A stretch of DNA of 64,000 nucleotides, from the NCBI RefSeq assembly GCF_018128545.1, contig NZ_JAGSND010000015.1, positions 1 to 64,000 of the forward strand. The letters run 5' to 3'. Below, one piece after another: positions 27,522-36,485 of this stretch; the stretch's first letter is position 1; each line of letters opens with the position of its first letter. The notes under the pieces are model-generated. The model was given only the letters and a program-made list of their open reading frames with translations. It made no database searches and was not told where the DNA came from. Both the position numbers and the translations under genes were made by a program. The stretch comes from Sinanaerobacter chloroacetimidivorans (GTDB taxonomy: Bacteria > Bacillota > Clostridia > Peptostreptococcales > Anaerovoracaceae).

Positions 27522-28667
27522 ATGAAAATTTATGCAGTTTTATTCCTGTTCTTTGGACTGTACCTATCTGTATGCATTTGGATTTTTCTGATCGTCACAG
27601 ACTCTGTCAGGAAGATTTCTTCCCATGGATTTTTAAGAACCAGGCGAAATTTTGTGGAAGCGGTGGACCGGCATTTCATAGCGCTTTCTGACAACAAGAC
27701 GGTCACGGAGGAAGAAGTTCTCCTTCTTTGCGGTACTTTGAAGACGAAAAAAATGAAACGATATTTTCTACAGAGATTTATATACTATTCGGATAAAATT
27801 CAGGATAAAAGCAGGATCAAAGAGTATTTCAGACCGGCTTTCCCGTATTTCAAAGAGATGCTGCAATTTGGAAGGAATATGCACTATTCCGAAAAATCCT
27901 ACCGAATGATGCTTCTTGGAGAATTCCGGCAAGATTTAGAGGAGATTAACCTCTTTATTTTAGACGCCTTGGAGGACGACTCTTTTGACGTAAGGGCCAA
28001 TGCCTTACGGGCCTTGAGTGTCATCGGAAACAGCAGTTATTTTAACAAAGGTCTGATGAAAGCCTGCAGCAGTGATCAATATTTCAATCCCCGGCACATA
28101 TCGGAAATGATAGGCAGTTTTGAAGGCAGCATTGATGAATTAAGATGGTTGATGCTGGATTCCTTTTACGGAAATCCGGATTCCTACCGTCATCTGGTGA
28201 TCAGATTTCTGACAGAAAATGTGATCAATGATTCCATGGATTTTGTTCTGGGTTACCTGCATGATCATGTAAACAATAAAGAGATTGTTATTGCCTGCCT
28301 GAGATATTTCTCCGTCTGTGAGATCCGTAAGAAGGCAAGGGAATCCATCATGCAATTGCTTTATAAAGAAGATTTTGAAATCAGGGCAGTGGCCGTAACG
28401 CTAGCGCCAAAATATTTTAAGGGTGATGAGGAAGTCATATTGCTCCTTTTAGGAGAAAGGTTTTTGAGAAGCAAAGATTGGTATGTGAGAAAAAACAGTG
28501 CAGCAGCCCTTGTCCGGATCGGCCTTGATAAAGAAGAACTGCTGACCAACCTGCTCGTCGATGACAATTATGCGAAAGAAGCCTTGATTTACGCAATGTT
28601 TGACGCAGGGATGACTACCTATGAAGAATTTGTAGAATTAGGAGGTGGCATGAATGGAGCTGCTTGA
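27522..28667 (+). CDS. Membrane-anchored HEAT-repeat protein
   Basis: A 381-residue protein with one N-terminal membrane helix (about 3-25), then a cytoplasmic or surface helical solenoid. HEAT-like units are visible at about 140-175 (DDSFDVRANALRALSVIG), 275-300 (EDFEIRAVAVTLAP) and 310-340 (SKDWYVRKNSAAALVRIG). HEAT proteins serve as scaffolds. Its last 14 bases overlap the GT2 synthase start, so the two proteins are translationally coupled and probably physically associated. The ribosome binding site GGAAGGAGAG is strong. No enzymatic motif is seen. Confidence 0.75.
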   Translation: MKIYAVLFLFFGLYLSVCIWIFLIVTDSVRKISSHGFLRTRRNFVEAVDRHFIALSDNKTVTEEEVLLLCGTLKTKKMKRYFLQRFIYYSDKIQDKSRIKEYFRPAFPYFKEMLQFGRNMHYSEKSYRMMLLGEFRQDLEEINLFILDALEDDSFDVRANALRALSVIGNSSYFNKGLMKACSSDQYFNPRHISEMIGSFEGSIDELRWLMLDSFYGNPDSYRHLVIRFLTENVINDSMDFVLGYLHDHVNNKEIVIACLRYFSVCEIRKKARESIMQLLYKEDFEIRAVAVTLAPKYFKGDEEVILLLLGERFLRSKDWYVRKNSAAALVRIGLDKEELLTNLLVDDNYAKEALIYAMFDAGMTTYEEFVELGGGMNGAA

Positions 28668-30084
28668 GTTTGCCGTTGACTTTTTTATTGTTATTACAAT
28701 GTTTATTTTTATTTACAATATTGTGTACTCCCTTTTGACCTTGCTGTTCATCCTTGCTTCTGCATTCAGTCTGAGTGATTTCGTTATGAACAGGGTTCAC
28801 ATGAGATCCTTGAATTTAAACGATCAAAGCAGCCACATTCCCATTTCCATTCTGGTGCCTGCCTACAACGAGAAGCTTACCATTGTATCTTCCATTGAGT
28901 CCCTTCTTTGTCTGGACTATCCAGGTTATGAAATCGTCGTAGTGAACGATGGCTCCACAGATGGCATGGAAGAACTCATCATCGAGCATTTCGGACTTCA
29001 TCAGGTTTTCAGGCCCATCAGGAGGAGCATCCAGACAAAACCATGCCGTTCAATCTTCGAAACAAAAATCGGAAGAACCAGGTTGACTCTTGTGAACAAA
29101 GAAAATGGGGGTAAAGCCGATGCTTTGAATACGGGGATCAATGTCAGCAATTACCCGCTCTTTGTAGCGATGGATGCCGACTCCATGCTTCAGGCCAACG
29201 CATTAAAAAGGATCGTCTATCATTTTGTGAAAAGTGAGAAAACCATCGTAGTGGGGGGCAATATTAAGGTCGGAAATAACTGCATCCTGAAAAACGGAAT
29301 TATCAGCAGAATTGCGCCGACAAAGAATCCCCTGATCATATTCCAGACCATAGAATACCTTCGTGTGTTTCTGTCTTCAAGAGTTGCACTGAACCTGTTC
29401 AATCTGAATATCATTATCTCAGGAGCTTTCGGACTGTTTAAAAAGAAGGCGGTCATCGAGGTAGGAGGATATGACGTAGCCACCATAGGAGAGGATATGG
29501 AGCTGATTATGAAGCTCCATGAATATAATATTTCAAGAGGCAATGAATATATCATCCATTACGCCCCGGATGCCATGTGTTATACCCAATCTCCGGAAGA
29601 CCTGAAGAGTTTGAAATCCCAGAGAATGAGATGGCATATCGGGCTTATGGACTCTCTGTTCAAGTACAAGCATATCATTTTCAATACAAAATATAAAATG
29701 TTCGGTTTCATGCCGGTTTCCTATTATGCCATTTTTGAACTGGGAGCGCCCATTGTGGATATATTCGGTTTTATCCTGATTCCCATCGCGTATTTTACCG
29801 GATATGTAAGTATTGACGTTTTTCTGTTTTATTTTCTGTGCTTTTCCATTTATAACATCTCCATCTCCTTTGTCAGTATCTGCTTTGAAGCCTATTTGTT
29901 CAAAGCCCCGTTTACCAAGGCAATGGTTGTTCAGCTGGTGCTCTTCTCCATCCTTGAATGCCTGGGTTACAGACAGATTTGCTCCTATTTCAGAATACTG
30001 GGTATGATTCGATTTAATAAAGCCAGAAATACATGGGGTAAGATCCATAGAGTAAAAACGGAATATCATGATTCATATTTATAA
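28654..30084 (+). CDS. Processive GT2 glycosyltransferase (polysaccharide synthase)
   Basis: A 476-residue membrane synthase of the hyaluronan/PgaC/cellulose-synthase-like type. There is one or two N-terminal helices (about 10-40), then the cytosolic GT-A domain with ILVPAYNE (near 65), VVNDGSTDG (near 91), DADS (near 172), GED (near 279) and Q-R-M-R-W (near 324), i.e. the complete D,D,D,QxxRW set for processive polymerisation. Three to four helices follow (about 350-440). The polymer cannot be predicted. AGGAGGT lies 7 bases before the ATG, inside the end of the HEAT gene. No PilZ domain or diguanylate cyclase is nearby. Confidence 0.88.
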   Translation: MELLEFAVDFFIVITMFIFIYNIVYSLLTLLFILASAFSLSDFVMNRVHMRSLNLNDQSSHIPISILVPAYNEKLTIVSSIESLLCLDYPGYEIVVVNDGSTDGMEELIIEHFGLHQVFRPIRRSIQTKPCRSIFETKIGRTRLTLVNKENGGKADALNTGINVSNYPLFVAMDADSMLQANALKRIVYHFVKSEKTIVVGGNIKVGNNCILKNGIISRIAPTKNPLIIFQTIEYLRVFLSSRVALNLFNLNIIISGAFGLFKKKAVIEVGGYDVATIGEDMELIMKLHEYNISRGNEYIIHYAPDAMCYTQSPEDLKSLKSQRMRWHIGLMDSLFKYKHIIFNTKYKMFGFMPVSYYAIFELGAPIVDIFGFILIPIAYFTGYVSIDVFLFYFLCFSIYNISISFVSICFEAYLFKAPFTKAMVVQLVLFSILECLGYRQICSYFRILGMIRFNKARNTWGKIHRVKTEYHDSYL

Positions 30085-30118
30085 TTTAATCATTTAATGG
30101 AAAAAATTGATATGGAAA

Positions 30119-30147
30119 TTGCTAGATGAAAAAAAATATAGTACAAT
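30119..30147 (+). promoter_or_regulatory. Promoter for the acyl-CoA ligase gene
   Basis: TTGCTA, 17-base spacer, TACAAT, about 60 bases before the start codon. Confidence 0.65.
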
Positions 30148-30162
30148 AGCAATTAAATAAGT

Positions 30163-30181
30163 TTATCAAATATTTTGATAA
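30163..30181 (+). promoter_or_regulatory. Candidate operator in the acyl-CoA ligase leader
   Basis: Palindrome TTATCAAA-TAT-TTTGATAA, perfect 8-bp arms, starting about 9 bases after the likely transcription start. The size and symmetry fit a TetR- or GntR-type repressor site; no such repressor is encoded next to it. Confidence 0.5.
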
Positions 30182-30207
30182 TCAAATTAATTTTATAGGA
30201 GGATTTT

Positions 30208-31698
30208 ATGGTCGGAGAAATCTATAAAAATAATTATAACAGTGAGAAAATTGCATTGAATTTCAAGGGAAACAGCATCAGTTACGGCCAGCTTGACCAA
30301 ATGGTTTTGGCTTATGCCGGATACTTGAAGAAAGCTGGGCTGAAAGCAGGGGATAAGGTCGTTCTCAGTTGCATCAATTCCCCTGAGTTTATATATTCCT
30401 ACCTGGGAACGGTGAGAAACGGAGCTGTTATTGTTCCTATCAACCTTATGCTTACCATGGAAGAAATCATTTATATCGTCAAGGATTCAGAAGCGAAATT
30501 TATGATTATCCATCCTGTCATCATGCAGAAAGCGAAACTCGATAAAGAAACAGTGGAAAGAGCATTGGGTATCACGCTGATCGTACTGGGAGAAGATTTC
30601 AATCAAAGTGCCCTGGAAGCCACGGCGGAGGAACTGGACGACTTTTCAGATGAAAATGTCATCTCTACCTTCCTCTATACCTCCGGGACAACTGGAAAGC
30701 AGAAAGCAGCCATGCTGACCCATAAAAATCTTGTTTTTAATTCGGAACAATGCTTTATTGGGCTGGAGGCAAGGGAGGATGACATCTATATGTGCGTTCT
30801 GCCCATGTTCCATGTATTTGCCTTTACTGCCTGCATACTGATGCCCCTTTGGTCCGGGGCCACAGTGACAATACTGGAATCCTTCCAGCCAAAAGAAGTC
30901 ATTGAAGTCTTGCTGAAAGACGAAATCACCATCTTCATGGGCGTTCCCGCTATGTATGTCGTATTATTGGAAGCCGGGAAAAAGAATATTTCATTCCCGA
31001 AGCTTCGCTTGGCTGTCTCCGGCGGAGCCGCTTTACCGGTTGAAATCTATAGACAGTCCAGAGAAATCATGAAACTTCCTGTTGTGGAGGGGTATGGATT
31101 GACTGAGGCTTCTCCGGCTGTATCCTTCAATCCGCCGTCCGGAGTGCAAAAGGAAGGATCCATTGGATTACCTATTCCTTTTGTGGAATGCAAAATTGTC
31201 GACGAGAACGATGCGGAGCTTCCGGCCGGTGAAGTAGGAGAACTCGCAGTACGGGGAGATAATGTCATGCTGGGGTATTACAATCAGCCGGAAGAGACAA
31301 GGAAAGCACTGCTTAACGGGTGGCTTCATACGGGAGATCTGGCGAAGAAGGATGAAGAGGGATACATCTATATCGTAGACAGAAAGAAGGATATGATTAT
31401 TGTAGCCGGCTTGAATGTGTATCCAAGAGAGGTGGAAGAAGTCATCTACCAATATCCGAAGGTAAAGGAAGCCGCCGTCATCGGAATGACGGACAAACTG
31501 AGGGGCGAATACGTCAAAGCCTTCGTTGTCCTGAAGGAGGGCGAAGAATGCACTTCAAAAGAGCTGCTTCGTTATATGAGAGAACGGCTCGCGGCTTACA
31601 AGCTGCCTCGAACCATAGAGTTCATCCCGAGTCTGCCGAAAAACAGTTCAGGAAAGATCATGAAACGAATCCTGAAAGAGGAACAAATAAATAAATAA
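30208..31698 (+). CDS. AMP-forming acyl-CoA synthetase (long-chain fatty acid-CoA ligase type)
   Basis: A 496-residue ANL-superfamily enzyme that activates a carboxylate with ATP to an acyl-adenylate and then a CoA thioester. Motifs: P-loop-like YTSGTTGKQKAAML (about 153-166), VEGYGLTEASP (about 293-303), the hinge with HTGDLAKKD near 372 and the C-terminal catalytic lysine in PKNSSGKIMKR near 484. The length is typical of the short FadD/LcfA forms. The chain length of the substrate cannot be told. TAGGAGG lies 7 bases before the ATG, and the gene has its own promoter and terminator. Confidence 0.87.
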   Translation: MVGEIYKNNYNSEKIALNFKGNSISYGQLDQMVLAYAGYLKKAGLKAGDKVVLSCINSPEFIYSYLGTVRNGAVIVPINLMLTMEEIIYIVKDSEAKFMIIHPVIMQKAKLDKETVERALGITLIVLGEDFNQSALEATAEELDDFSDENVISTFLYTSGTTGKQKAAMLTHKNLVFNSEQCFIGLEAREDDIYMCVLPMFHVFAFTACILMPLWSGATVTILESFQPKEVIEVLLKDEITIFMGVPAMYVVLLEAGKKNISFPKLRLAVSGGAALPVEIYRQSREIMKLPVVEGYGLTEASPAVSFNPPSGVQKEGSIGLPIPFVECKIVDENDAELPAGEVGELAVRGDNVMLGYYNQPEETRKALLNGWLHTGDLAKKDEEGYIYIVDRKKDMIIVAGLNVYPREVEEVIYQYPKVKEAAVIGMTDKLRGEYVKAFVVLKEGEECTSKELLRYMRERLAAYKLPRTIEFIPSLPKNSSGKIMKRILKEEQINK

Positions 31699-31749
31699 GT
31701 TATAAAACAAATTATGAAAAAAAGTAAATAAAGTGAACACTTAAGCAAG

Positions 31750-31774
31750 GGAGGTAGTAAATACCTCCTTTTTT
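31750..31774 (+). terminator. Terminator after acyl-CoA ligase gene
   Basis: Perfect 7-bp stem GGAGGTA / TACCTCC, 5-base loop, T6 tail. Confidence 0.9.
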
Positions 31775-31921
31775 CGTTTGTTCGGGCATTCTTTCAGATC
31801 TTTCACTTAAACCAAATCTGGTAAAGATAAAAATATTTCTATTATTTGAAAAGAAGAGCGTATAAAACTTTCTGGGACAAAATAGAATTAGCTCAAAGAA
31901 AGGAATTGGAAGGTGAAGAAT

Positions 31922-32812
31922 ATGAAAATCATTGACAAGTCTGTTTACAATTTTTCGAAGGATAATGAGCCTTTTGTAACAACAGATCCGGGAGAACTGT
32001 TATTATTCCGCACAATGGACTGCTTCTCCAACACCATTCATACGGAGGAGGATCTGGTATTAAACCTTGACTACACAATCGCCAACCCTGCGGCAGGTCC
32101 CGTCTTTATCAACGGTGCAGAACCCGGAGATGTCTTAGCAGTAGATATTCTGGATATCCAGGTAGCGGATCAAGGCGTAATCTGCACCGTTAGGGGATGC
32201 GGGCCGCTTTGCGATGATATGGAAGACCGCACAAAGGTTGTAAAGATCACAGATGGAGTTGCCGAATTCAATCAGGTCAAATTCCATATTTATCCGATGA
32301 TCGGGGTGATCGGAACGGCTCCCGAAGGAGAGCCGGTTGCCGACGGGTATCCCGGAAATCATGGCGGCAACTTGGACAGTAAGCGAATTACCAAAGGCGT
32401 CAGACTCTATTTCCCGGTAAGGCAAACCGGCGCCCTTCTGCAGATGGGAGACCTTCACGCAACCATGGGTGATGCGGAGCTTTGCGGTACAGGGATCGAA
32501 ATCAAAGGGGAAATTTTGGTAAGGGCTACATTGATCAAGCAATTTGAATTGCATTGGCCGGTGACGGAAACCGCCACACATTGGTATGTGAATGCCTGCG
32601 CTCCGGAATATCCCGAAGCACTGAAACGGGCTTCGAAGGAATTACAGAGATTGATCTGCAAGGCGTATGGCTGGGATAAAACGGATGCCTATTTATATAT
32701 GTCCGTACAAAGTGATGTGGAAATCAATCAGGCATGCAAGCCCTGCGAAGTGGATCTGATCCTGCGATTCGGCACTCCAAAACTGCCTCAGTTCAAACCT
32801 TTGATAGGATAG
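31922..32812 (+). CDS. Acetamidase/formamidase family protein
   Basis: A 296-residue cytosolic amidohydrolase of the FmdA/AmdA family, which hydrolyses short amides to ammonia and a carboxylate using zinc. The family features N-P-A-A-G-P-V-F-I-N-G-A-E-P-G-D-V-L, the G-N-H-G-G-N-L-D stretch near 145 and L-H-A-T-M-G-D-A-E near 180 (metal and catalytic residues) are all present. I use the ATG at 31922 (AAGGTG 6 bases upstream); a GTG at 31913 behind AAAGGA is nearly as good. The APC permease gene follows after 54 bases, so uptake and hydrolysis of a nitrogen compound are likely coupled. Confidence 0.85.
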   Translation: MKIIDKSVYNFSKDNEPFVTTDPGELLLFRTMDCFSNTIHTEEDLVLNLDYTIANPAAGPVFINGAEPGDVLAVDILDIQVADQGVICTVRGCGPLCDDMEDRTKVVKITDGVAEFNQVKFHIYPMIGVIGTAPEGEPVADGYPGNHGGNLDSKRITKGVRLYFPVRQTGALLQMGDLHATMGDAELCGTGIEIKGEILVRATLIKQFELHWPVTETATHWYVNACAPEYPEALKRASKELQRLICKAYGWDKTDAYLYMSVQSDVEINQACKPCEVDLILRFGTPKLPQFKPLIG

Positions 32813-32866
32813 TGCGGAAATTTGCCGGCAGATTTCTTAATGATACGAATAAAAGGAGTGAAAATT

Positions 32867-34249
32867 ATGGAAGAGACTGAAAAAAATATTGGCAGACGAA
32901 TCGAAGATTTCGGGTATAAGCAGGAACTGAAAAGAGCTCTTACGCTGAAAGACGTTGTCCTTTACGGGATGCTGTTCATGGTGATTATCGCCCCTATGTC
33001 TATTTTCGGAGAGATCCAGGCGGCAAGCGGCGGACTTACCCCTCTCGTCTACATAATCGGCGCCATTGCCATCAGTTTTACAGCTTTGGGTTATATGCAT
33101 ATGAGCAACAGGTTTCCGATAGCAGGATCGGTATATGCGTATGTGCAAAGGGGAATCAATCCTCATGTGGGATTTATCGCCGGATGGCTCATCTTGCTGG
33201 ACTATGTTTTCGTACCGTCGCTGCTGTATGCTCTGGTTGCGGCCTGGGGGGTTGCATTGATCCCATCCATTCCGTGGTTTGTGTGGATTTTGTTTTTCGT
33301 TGTCATCAATACGGTCATCAATGTTCGGGGAATGGAAATGACCAAAGGTGTTGACTGGGTTATGTTCGTAATGGAAATAGGGATCCTGTTGTTTTTCCTG
33401 ATTATCGGATTGAAATATGTGATGGGAGGCGGAGGATTCGGAGAAATTTCAATTGCCCCGATCTATCAGCCCGGTAAAATTGATGCAGGGTTTATCGCAT
33501 CCGCATGCACCATCGCCTGCCTGTCTTTCTTAGGGTTTGACGGTATCAGTACGCTGGCTGAAGAAACCATCAGGCCGGAAAAAACAATCGGAAAAGGGAT
33601 CCTCATTGCTTTGATCGGCATCGCATTGGTTTTCGTGGCACAAACCTATGTTGCCGCCCTTATCCTGCCCGATTGGGAGAATACGGATTTGGCTACCGGC
33701 TTTTTTGATGCTGCCGCACTTGCTGCCGGTGAAGGTTTTCGGGTGGTATTGCTTGTCGTCAATATTTTAGCCGTTGGTATCGCTAACATCATGGCAGCCC
33801 AAACTGCAACGGCAAGAATGCTGTACGGCATGGGAAGAGACGGTGTCATTCCCAGAATATTTGCCAAGGTTCATCCCAAGTATCAGACCCCGTACGTCGG
33901 AACCATCGTCATAGGAGTATTATCCTGCTTCCTTCCCATTATTCTTACGATCTCACAGCTTGTGAGACTGGTAAACTTCGGTGCTTTGTCTTCTTTTATC
34001 CTGCTTAACGTTGCGGTATTCGTATTCTTTTTCGTCAAAGAAAAAAGAAGAAAAACCTTTTCGGACATTGTTAAATTTCTTATCTGCCCTGTTTGCGGTG
34101 TATCCATCCTGGTATTCATCTTTACCGGATTTGAAACATTGACGTATATGATCGGCATCGTCTGGTTGGTTGTGGGAATCGTGATCGGTGCTGTAAAGTC
34201 AAAAGGATACAAGGAAGTACCGGATGCATTTAAAAATTTAGAAATCTGA
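32867..34249 (+). CDS. APC-family amino acid/amine permease
   Basis: A 460-residue transporter with about twelve membrane helices. The ATG at 32867 is chosen because AAAGGAG lies 7 bases before it; an ATG further upstream lacks a site. The first helix shows the APC motif (GMLFMVIIAPMSIFGEIQAAS), and a conserved acidic FLGFDGISTLAEE segment near 220 marks the APC superfamily. The substrate is unknown; amino acids, amines or amides are candidates given the acetamidase gene upstream. A strong terminator ends the unit. Confidence 0.85.
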   Translation: MEETEKNIGRRIEDFGYKQELKRALTLKDVVLYGMLFMVIIAPMSIFGEIQAASGGLTPLVYIIGAIAISFTALGYMHMSNRFPIAGSVYAYVQRGINPHVGFIAGWLILLDYVFVPSLLYALVAAWGVALIPSIPWFVWILFFVVINTVINVRGMEMTKGVDWVMFVMEIGILLFFLIIGLKYVMGGGGFGEISIAPIYQPGKIDAGFIASACTIACLSFLGFDGISTLAEETIRPEKTIGKGILIALIGIALVFVAQTYVAALILPDWENTDLATGFFDAAALAAGEGFRVVLLVVNILAVGIANIMAAQTATARMLYGMGRDGVIPRIFAKVHPKYQTPYVGTIVIGVLSCFLPIILTISQLVRLVNFGALSSFILLNVAVFVFFFVKEKRRKTFSDIVKFLICPVCGVSILVFIFTGFETLTYMIGIVWLVVGIVIGAVKSKGYKEVPDAFKNLEI

Positions 34250-34257
34250 TCCTGAAG

Positions 34258-34289
34258 CTCCCCTTTTCACAATAAGGGGAGTTTTTTTT
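34258..34289 (+). terminator. Terminator after APC permease gene
   Basis: Perfect 8-bp stem CTCCCCTT / AAGGGGAG and a T8 run. Confidence 0.95.
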
Positions 34290-34310
34290 AGCTGAATTTT
34301 GCGGGTGAAT

Positions 34311-34342
34311 TTCAGACAAACTACAGATATCTGTGGTACTCT
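34311..34342 (+). promoter_or_regulatory. Promoter and two phased repeats upstream of the two-component genes
   Basis: TTCAGA (34311) and CTACAGA (34321) place CAG triplets at 34313 and 34324, 11 bases apart. A -10-like TACTCT begins at 34337, 13 bases after the last CAG. The same arrangement recurs with four repeats at 36486, upstream of the transport operon. The second repeat also lies in a perfect 12-bp palindrome, ACAGATATCTGT (34323-34334). Confidence 0.65.
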
Positions 34343-34362
34343 ATAGCAGGGGTGATTTTTAT

Positions 34363-35025
34363 TTGGATATTCAGATCTTGGTAGTTGAAGATGATGAACA
34401 TATTTGCAATACGGTGAAGACATTTCTGCAGAATGAAGGTTATCAGGTCGATGTTTCCTCCGATGGAGATCAAGCTTTGGAACTGTTTTACGATAAAAAC
34501 TATCATCTGGTCATTTTAGATATTTTGCTGCCTGGAATGTGCGGGCTGGACCTGTTAAAAGAGCTTCGGAAAATAAGCAGCGCTCCGGTACTGATGATCA
34601 CTGCCTTGACAGATGATGCGAGCCAGCTGGCAGCTTTTAACCAGGAAGCGGATGATTATGTGATAAAGCCCTTTTCCATGCAGATTCTGATAAAGCGTGC
34701 AGAAGCACTGCTCAGGCGCAGCGGCACCTTGCAGAAAGAAATCCGTGCAGGCAGCCTGATCCTCTATACGGAGTCCTATAAAACCCTGTACGATGGTCAG
34801 GAAATTTCCCTTACCTTAAGAGAATTTGAAATTCTATTATTGCTTGCACAAAATAAAGGAAAGGTTATTTCACATGAATCACTGCTGACAAAAATATGGG
34901 GGTATGAATTCGATGGTGATGAAAGTACGGTTCATACACATATTAAAAATCTGCGAAGCAAATTGCCGGTTAATATGATTAAAACCGTCAGGGGAATAGG
35001 CTACCGCTTGGAGGTGGAAACGTAA
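34363..35025 (+). CDS. OmpR/PhoB-family response regulator
   Basis: A 221-residue DNA-binding response regulator. I place the start at TTG 34363, where AGGGGTG lies 9 bases upstream and the receiver domain begins directly (LVVEDD); an in-frame GTG at 34333 would fall inside the regulatory repeats. The receiver has the acidic pair E9/D10-D11, phospho-acceptor D53 in VILDILLPG, T near 81 and K near 103 (VIKPFS). The winged-helix domain (about 125-221) includes LTLREFEILLLLAQNKGKVIS and TVRGIGYRLE. It overlaps the kinase gene by one base (TAATG). Confidence 0.9.
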   Translation: MDIQILVVEDDEHICNTVKTFLQNEGYQVDVSSDGDQALELFYDKNYHLVILDILLPGMCGLDLLKELRKISSAPVLMITALTDDASQLAAFNQEADDYVIKPFSMQILIKRAEALLRRSGTLQKEIRAGSLILYTESYKTLYDGQEISLTLREFEILLLLAQNKGKVISHESLLTKIWGYEFDGDESTVHTHIKNLRSKLPVNMIKTVRGIGYRLEVET

Positions 35026-36365
35026 TGCAGAGGTTCGGAATTTTTGGAAAAGTCTTTTTGTATACGCTGCTATTTCTGCTGCTGACAATCATCGTCACAG
35101 TGCTGGTATTTGCACAGCAATTTAAAGCTTTTTATGACGAGCAGCAAATACGGCAGCTGAATTCTGTTTTTGAACCGTTAGCCATCAGCATGGCCAATGA
35201 AGACCTTGATGACATTATCAAAAAAGCAGAAGAATTCCATGAGAAAAACCAGTCTTTTTTCTTTACCATTGCCACAAAGGACGGTAACATTATCTACAAT
35301 ACGGAATCGGTAAATCAATCACCTTCGAAACAAAACTATACCATCGTTATGGCATTGCCAAAAAATAATCTACGGCTGCATGCCACCTATAATGCAGGAG
35401 GTCCGAGCTCTTACCGGGAGTTAATCAACAAAACTATTTTTGCGGCCGCCCTTATGCTGGCTGCAAGCGTTATCGGAGCTGTTTTGTTTGCCAGAGGAAT
35501 CACCAATCCTATCCGAAAATTGGCTGAGGATACCCGTAAAATGGCAAGCTTTGAGTCTGTTTCTCTGCCTGAGATCAGACGGGACGAGGTGGGTCAATTG
35601 GCCGGTGATGTATATAATATGTACGAAAAGCTTAAAGCTGCCATTTCAAAGCTGGAAGATGAGATCGAACGCAAAAAGGAAATGGAGGAAAGCCAGAGAT
35701 ATTTCTTCTCAGCAGCATCTCATGAATTAAAAACACCCATCGCTGCCACTTCGGCGCTGCTGGAAGGCATGCTGGCCGGTATCGGCGATTACGGCAATCA
35801 TCCCAAATATCTGCGAGAATGCTTGAACATGATGAACAGCCAGAACAGAATCATTTCTGAGATCCTGGAAATTGTAAATCTTTCCGACGAGCGAATCATA
35901 CCTCATAAAGAGGATGTCAATTTATTATACGTTATCAATACCCTGCTGCCTGAATACAGTACCCTGGCCGAGAAAAAGAATCAAACCATCACCGTCAGGG
36001 TGCCGGAAACGGTTTTTTGTCATACCGATAAAAAAATGCTCGGCAGAGTCTTGTCAAATTTGATTATGAATGCGATCCAGAATTCTTCCGAAAGGGAAGA
36101 AATCCGTATTTGGAGTGAAGTTAAGGAGAACGACCGGATTCGTCTTCACATTCTCAATACGAATGCTCATATCGATGAGGAAACAAGAGGCAAGCTATTC
36201 GAGCCCTTTTACCGGACCGATAAAGCCAGGAGCCGAAGGGAGGAACGAAGCGGCCTTGGACTCACCATCGTGAAAAAAATACTGGATTCTATGGATACTC
36301 CTTTTGCCCTTGAAAATAGCGATGCAGACGTTGTCTTTTGGCTTGAACTGCCGCTCATAACTTGA
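35025..36365 (+). CDS. Sensor histidine kinase
   Basis: A 446-residue membrane kinase paired with the regulator upstream. Helices at about 8-30 and 143-163 flank a small extracellular sensor of about 110 residues, followed by HAMP (about 165-215), a coiled coil, and the HisKA box with H233 in SAASHELKTP. The ATPase domain has N-box NLIMNAIQNS (near 345), and F- and G2-boxes LFEPFYRTDKARSRREERSGLGL (about 388-412). The downstream operon shares regulatory repeats with this pair, so it is the likely target. A 19-base tandem duplication alters the very end of the reading frame. Confidence 0.9.
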   Translation: MQRFGIFGKVFLYTLLFLLLTIIVTVLVFAQQFKAFYDEQQIRQLNSVFEPLAISMANEDLDDIIKKAEEFHEKNQSFFFTIATKDGNIIYNTESVNQSPSKQNYTIVMALPKNNLRLHATYNAGGPSSYRELINKTIFAAALMLAASVIGAVLFARGITNPIRKLAEDTRKMASFESVSLPEIRRDEVGQLAGDVYNMYEKLKAAISKLEDEIERKKEMEESQRYFFSAASHELKTPIAATSALLEGMLAGIGDYGNHPKYLRECLNMMNSQNRIISEILEIVNLSDERIIPHKEDVNLLYVINTLLPEYSTLAEKKNQTITVRVPETVFCHTDKKMLGRVLSNLIMNAIQNSSEREEIRIWSEVKENDRIRLHILNTNAHIDEETRGKLFEPFYRTDKARSRREERSGLGLTIVKKILDSMDTPFALENSDADVVFWLELPLIT

Positions 36366-36379
36366 ACTGCCGCTCATAA
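36342..36379 (+). repeat. Perfect 19-bp tandem duplication over the kinase stop codon
   Basis: CTTGAACTGCCGCTCATAA occurs twice back to back (36342-36360 and 36361-36379). The present stop TGA lies inside the second copy. With one copy the frame would continue as LPLIKRSRT and then stop, so the duplication changed the last residues only. Confidence 0.9.
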
Positions 36380-36416
36380 AAAGAAGTAGAACATAACTCG
36401 AAAGACAGTTCGTTAG

Positions 36417-36478
36417 GAAGAGTCCCCTCAAATAACGGATTTCAATCCGATATTTGAGGGGACTCTTTCCCTTTTTTA
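36417..36478 (+). terminator. Strong terminator after the histidine kinase gene
   Basis: A very long hairpin pairs AAGAGTCCCCTCAAATA with TATTTGAGGGGACTCTT, with further pairing CGGATT/AATCCG in the centre, and ends in a T-rich tail. It isolates the two-component transcript from the transport operon. Confidence 0.95.
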
Positions 36479-36485
36479 TCGAAGC

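Noticed and set aside
34323..34334. ACAGATATCTGT palindrome as a separate operator
   Set aside because: It overlaps the second phased TACAGA repeat that recurs upstream of the transport operon; the palindrome does not recur there, so the direct-repeat reading is preferred.
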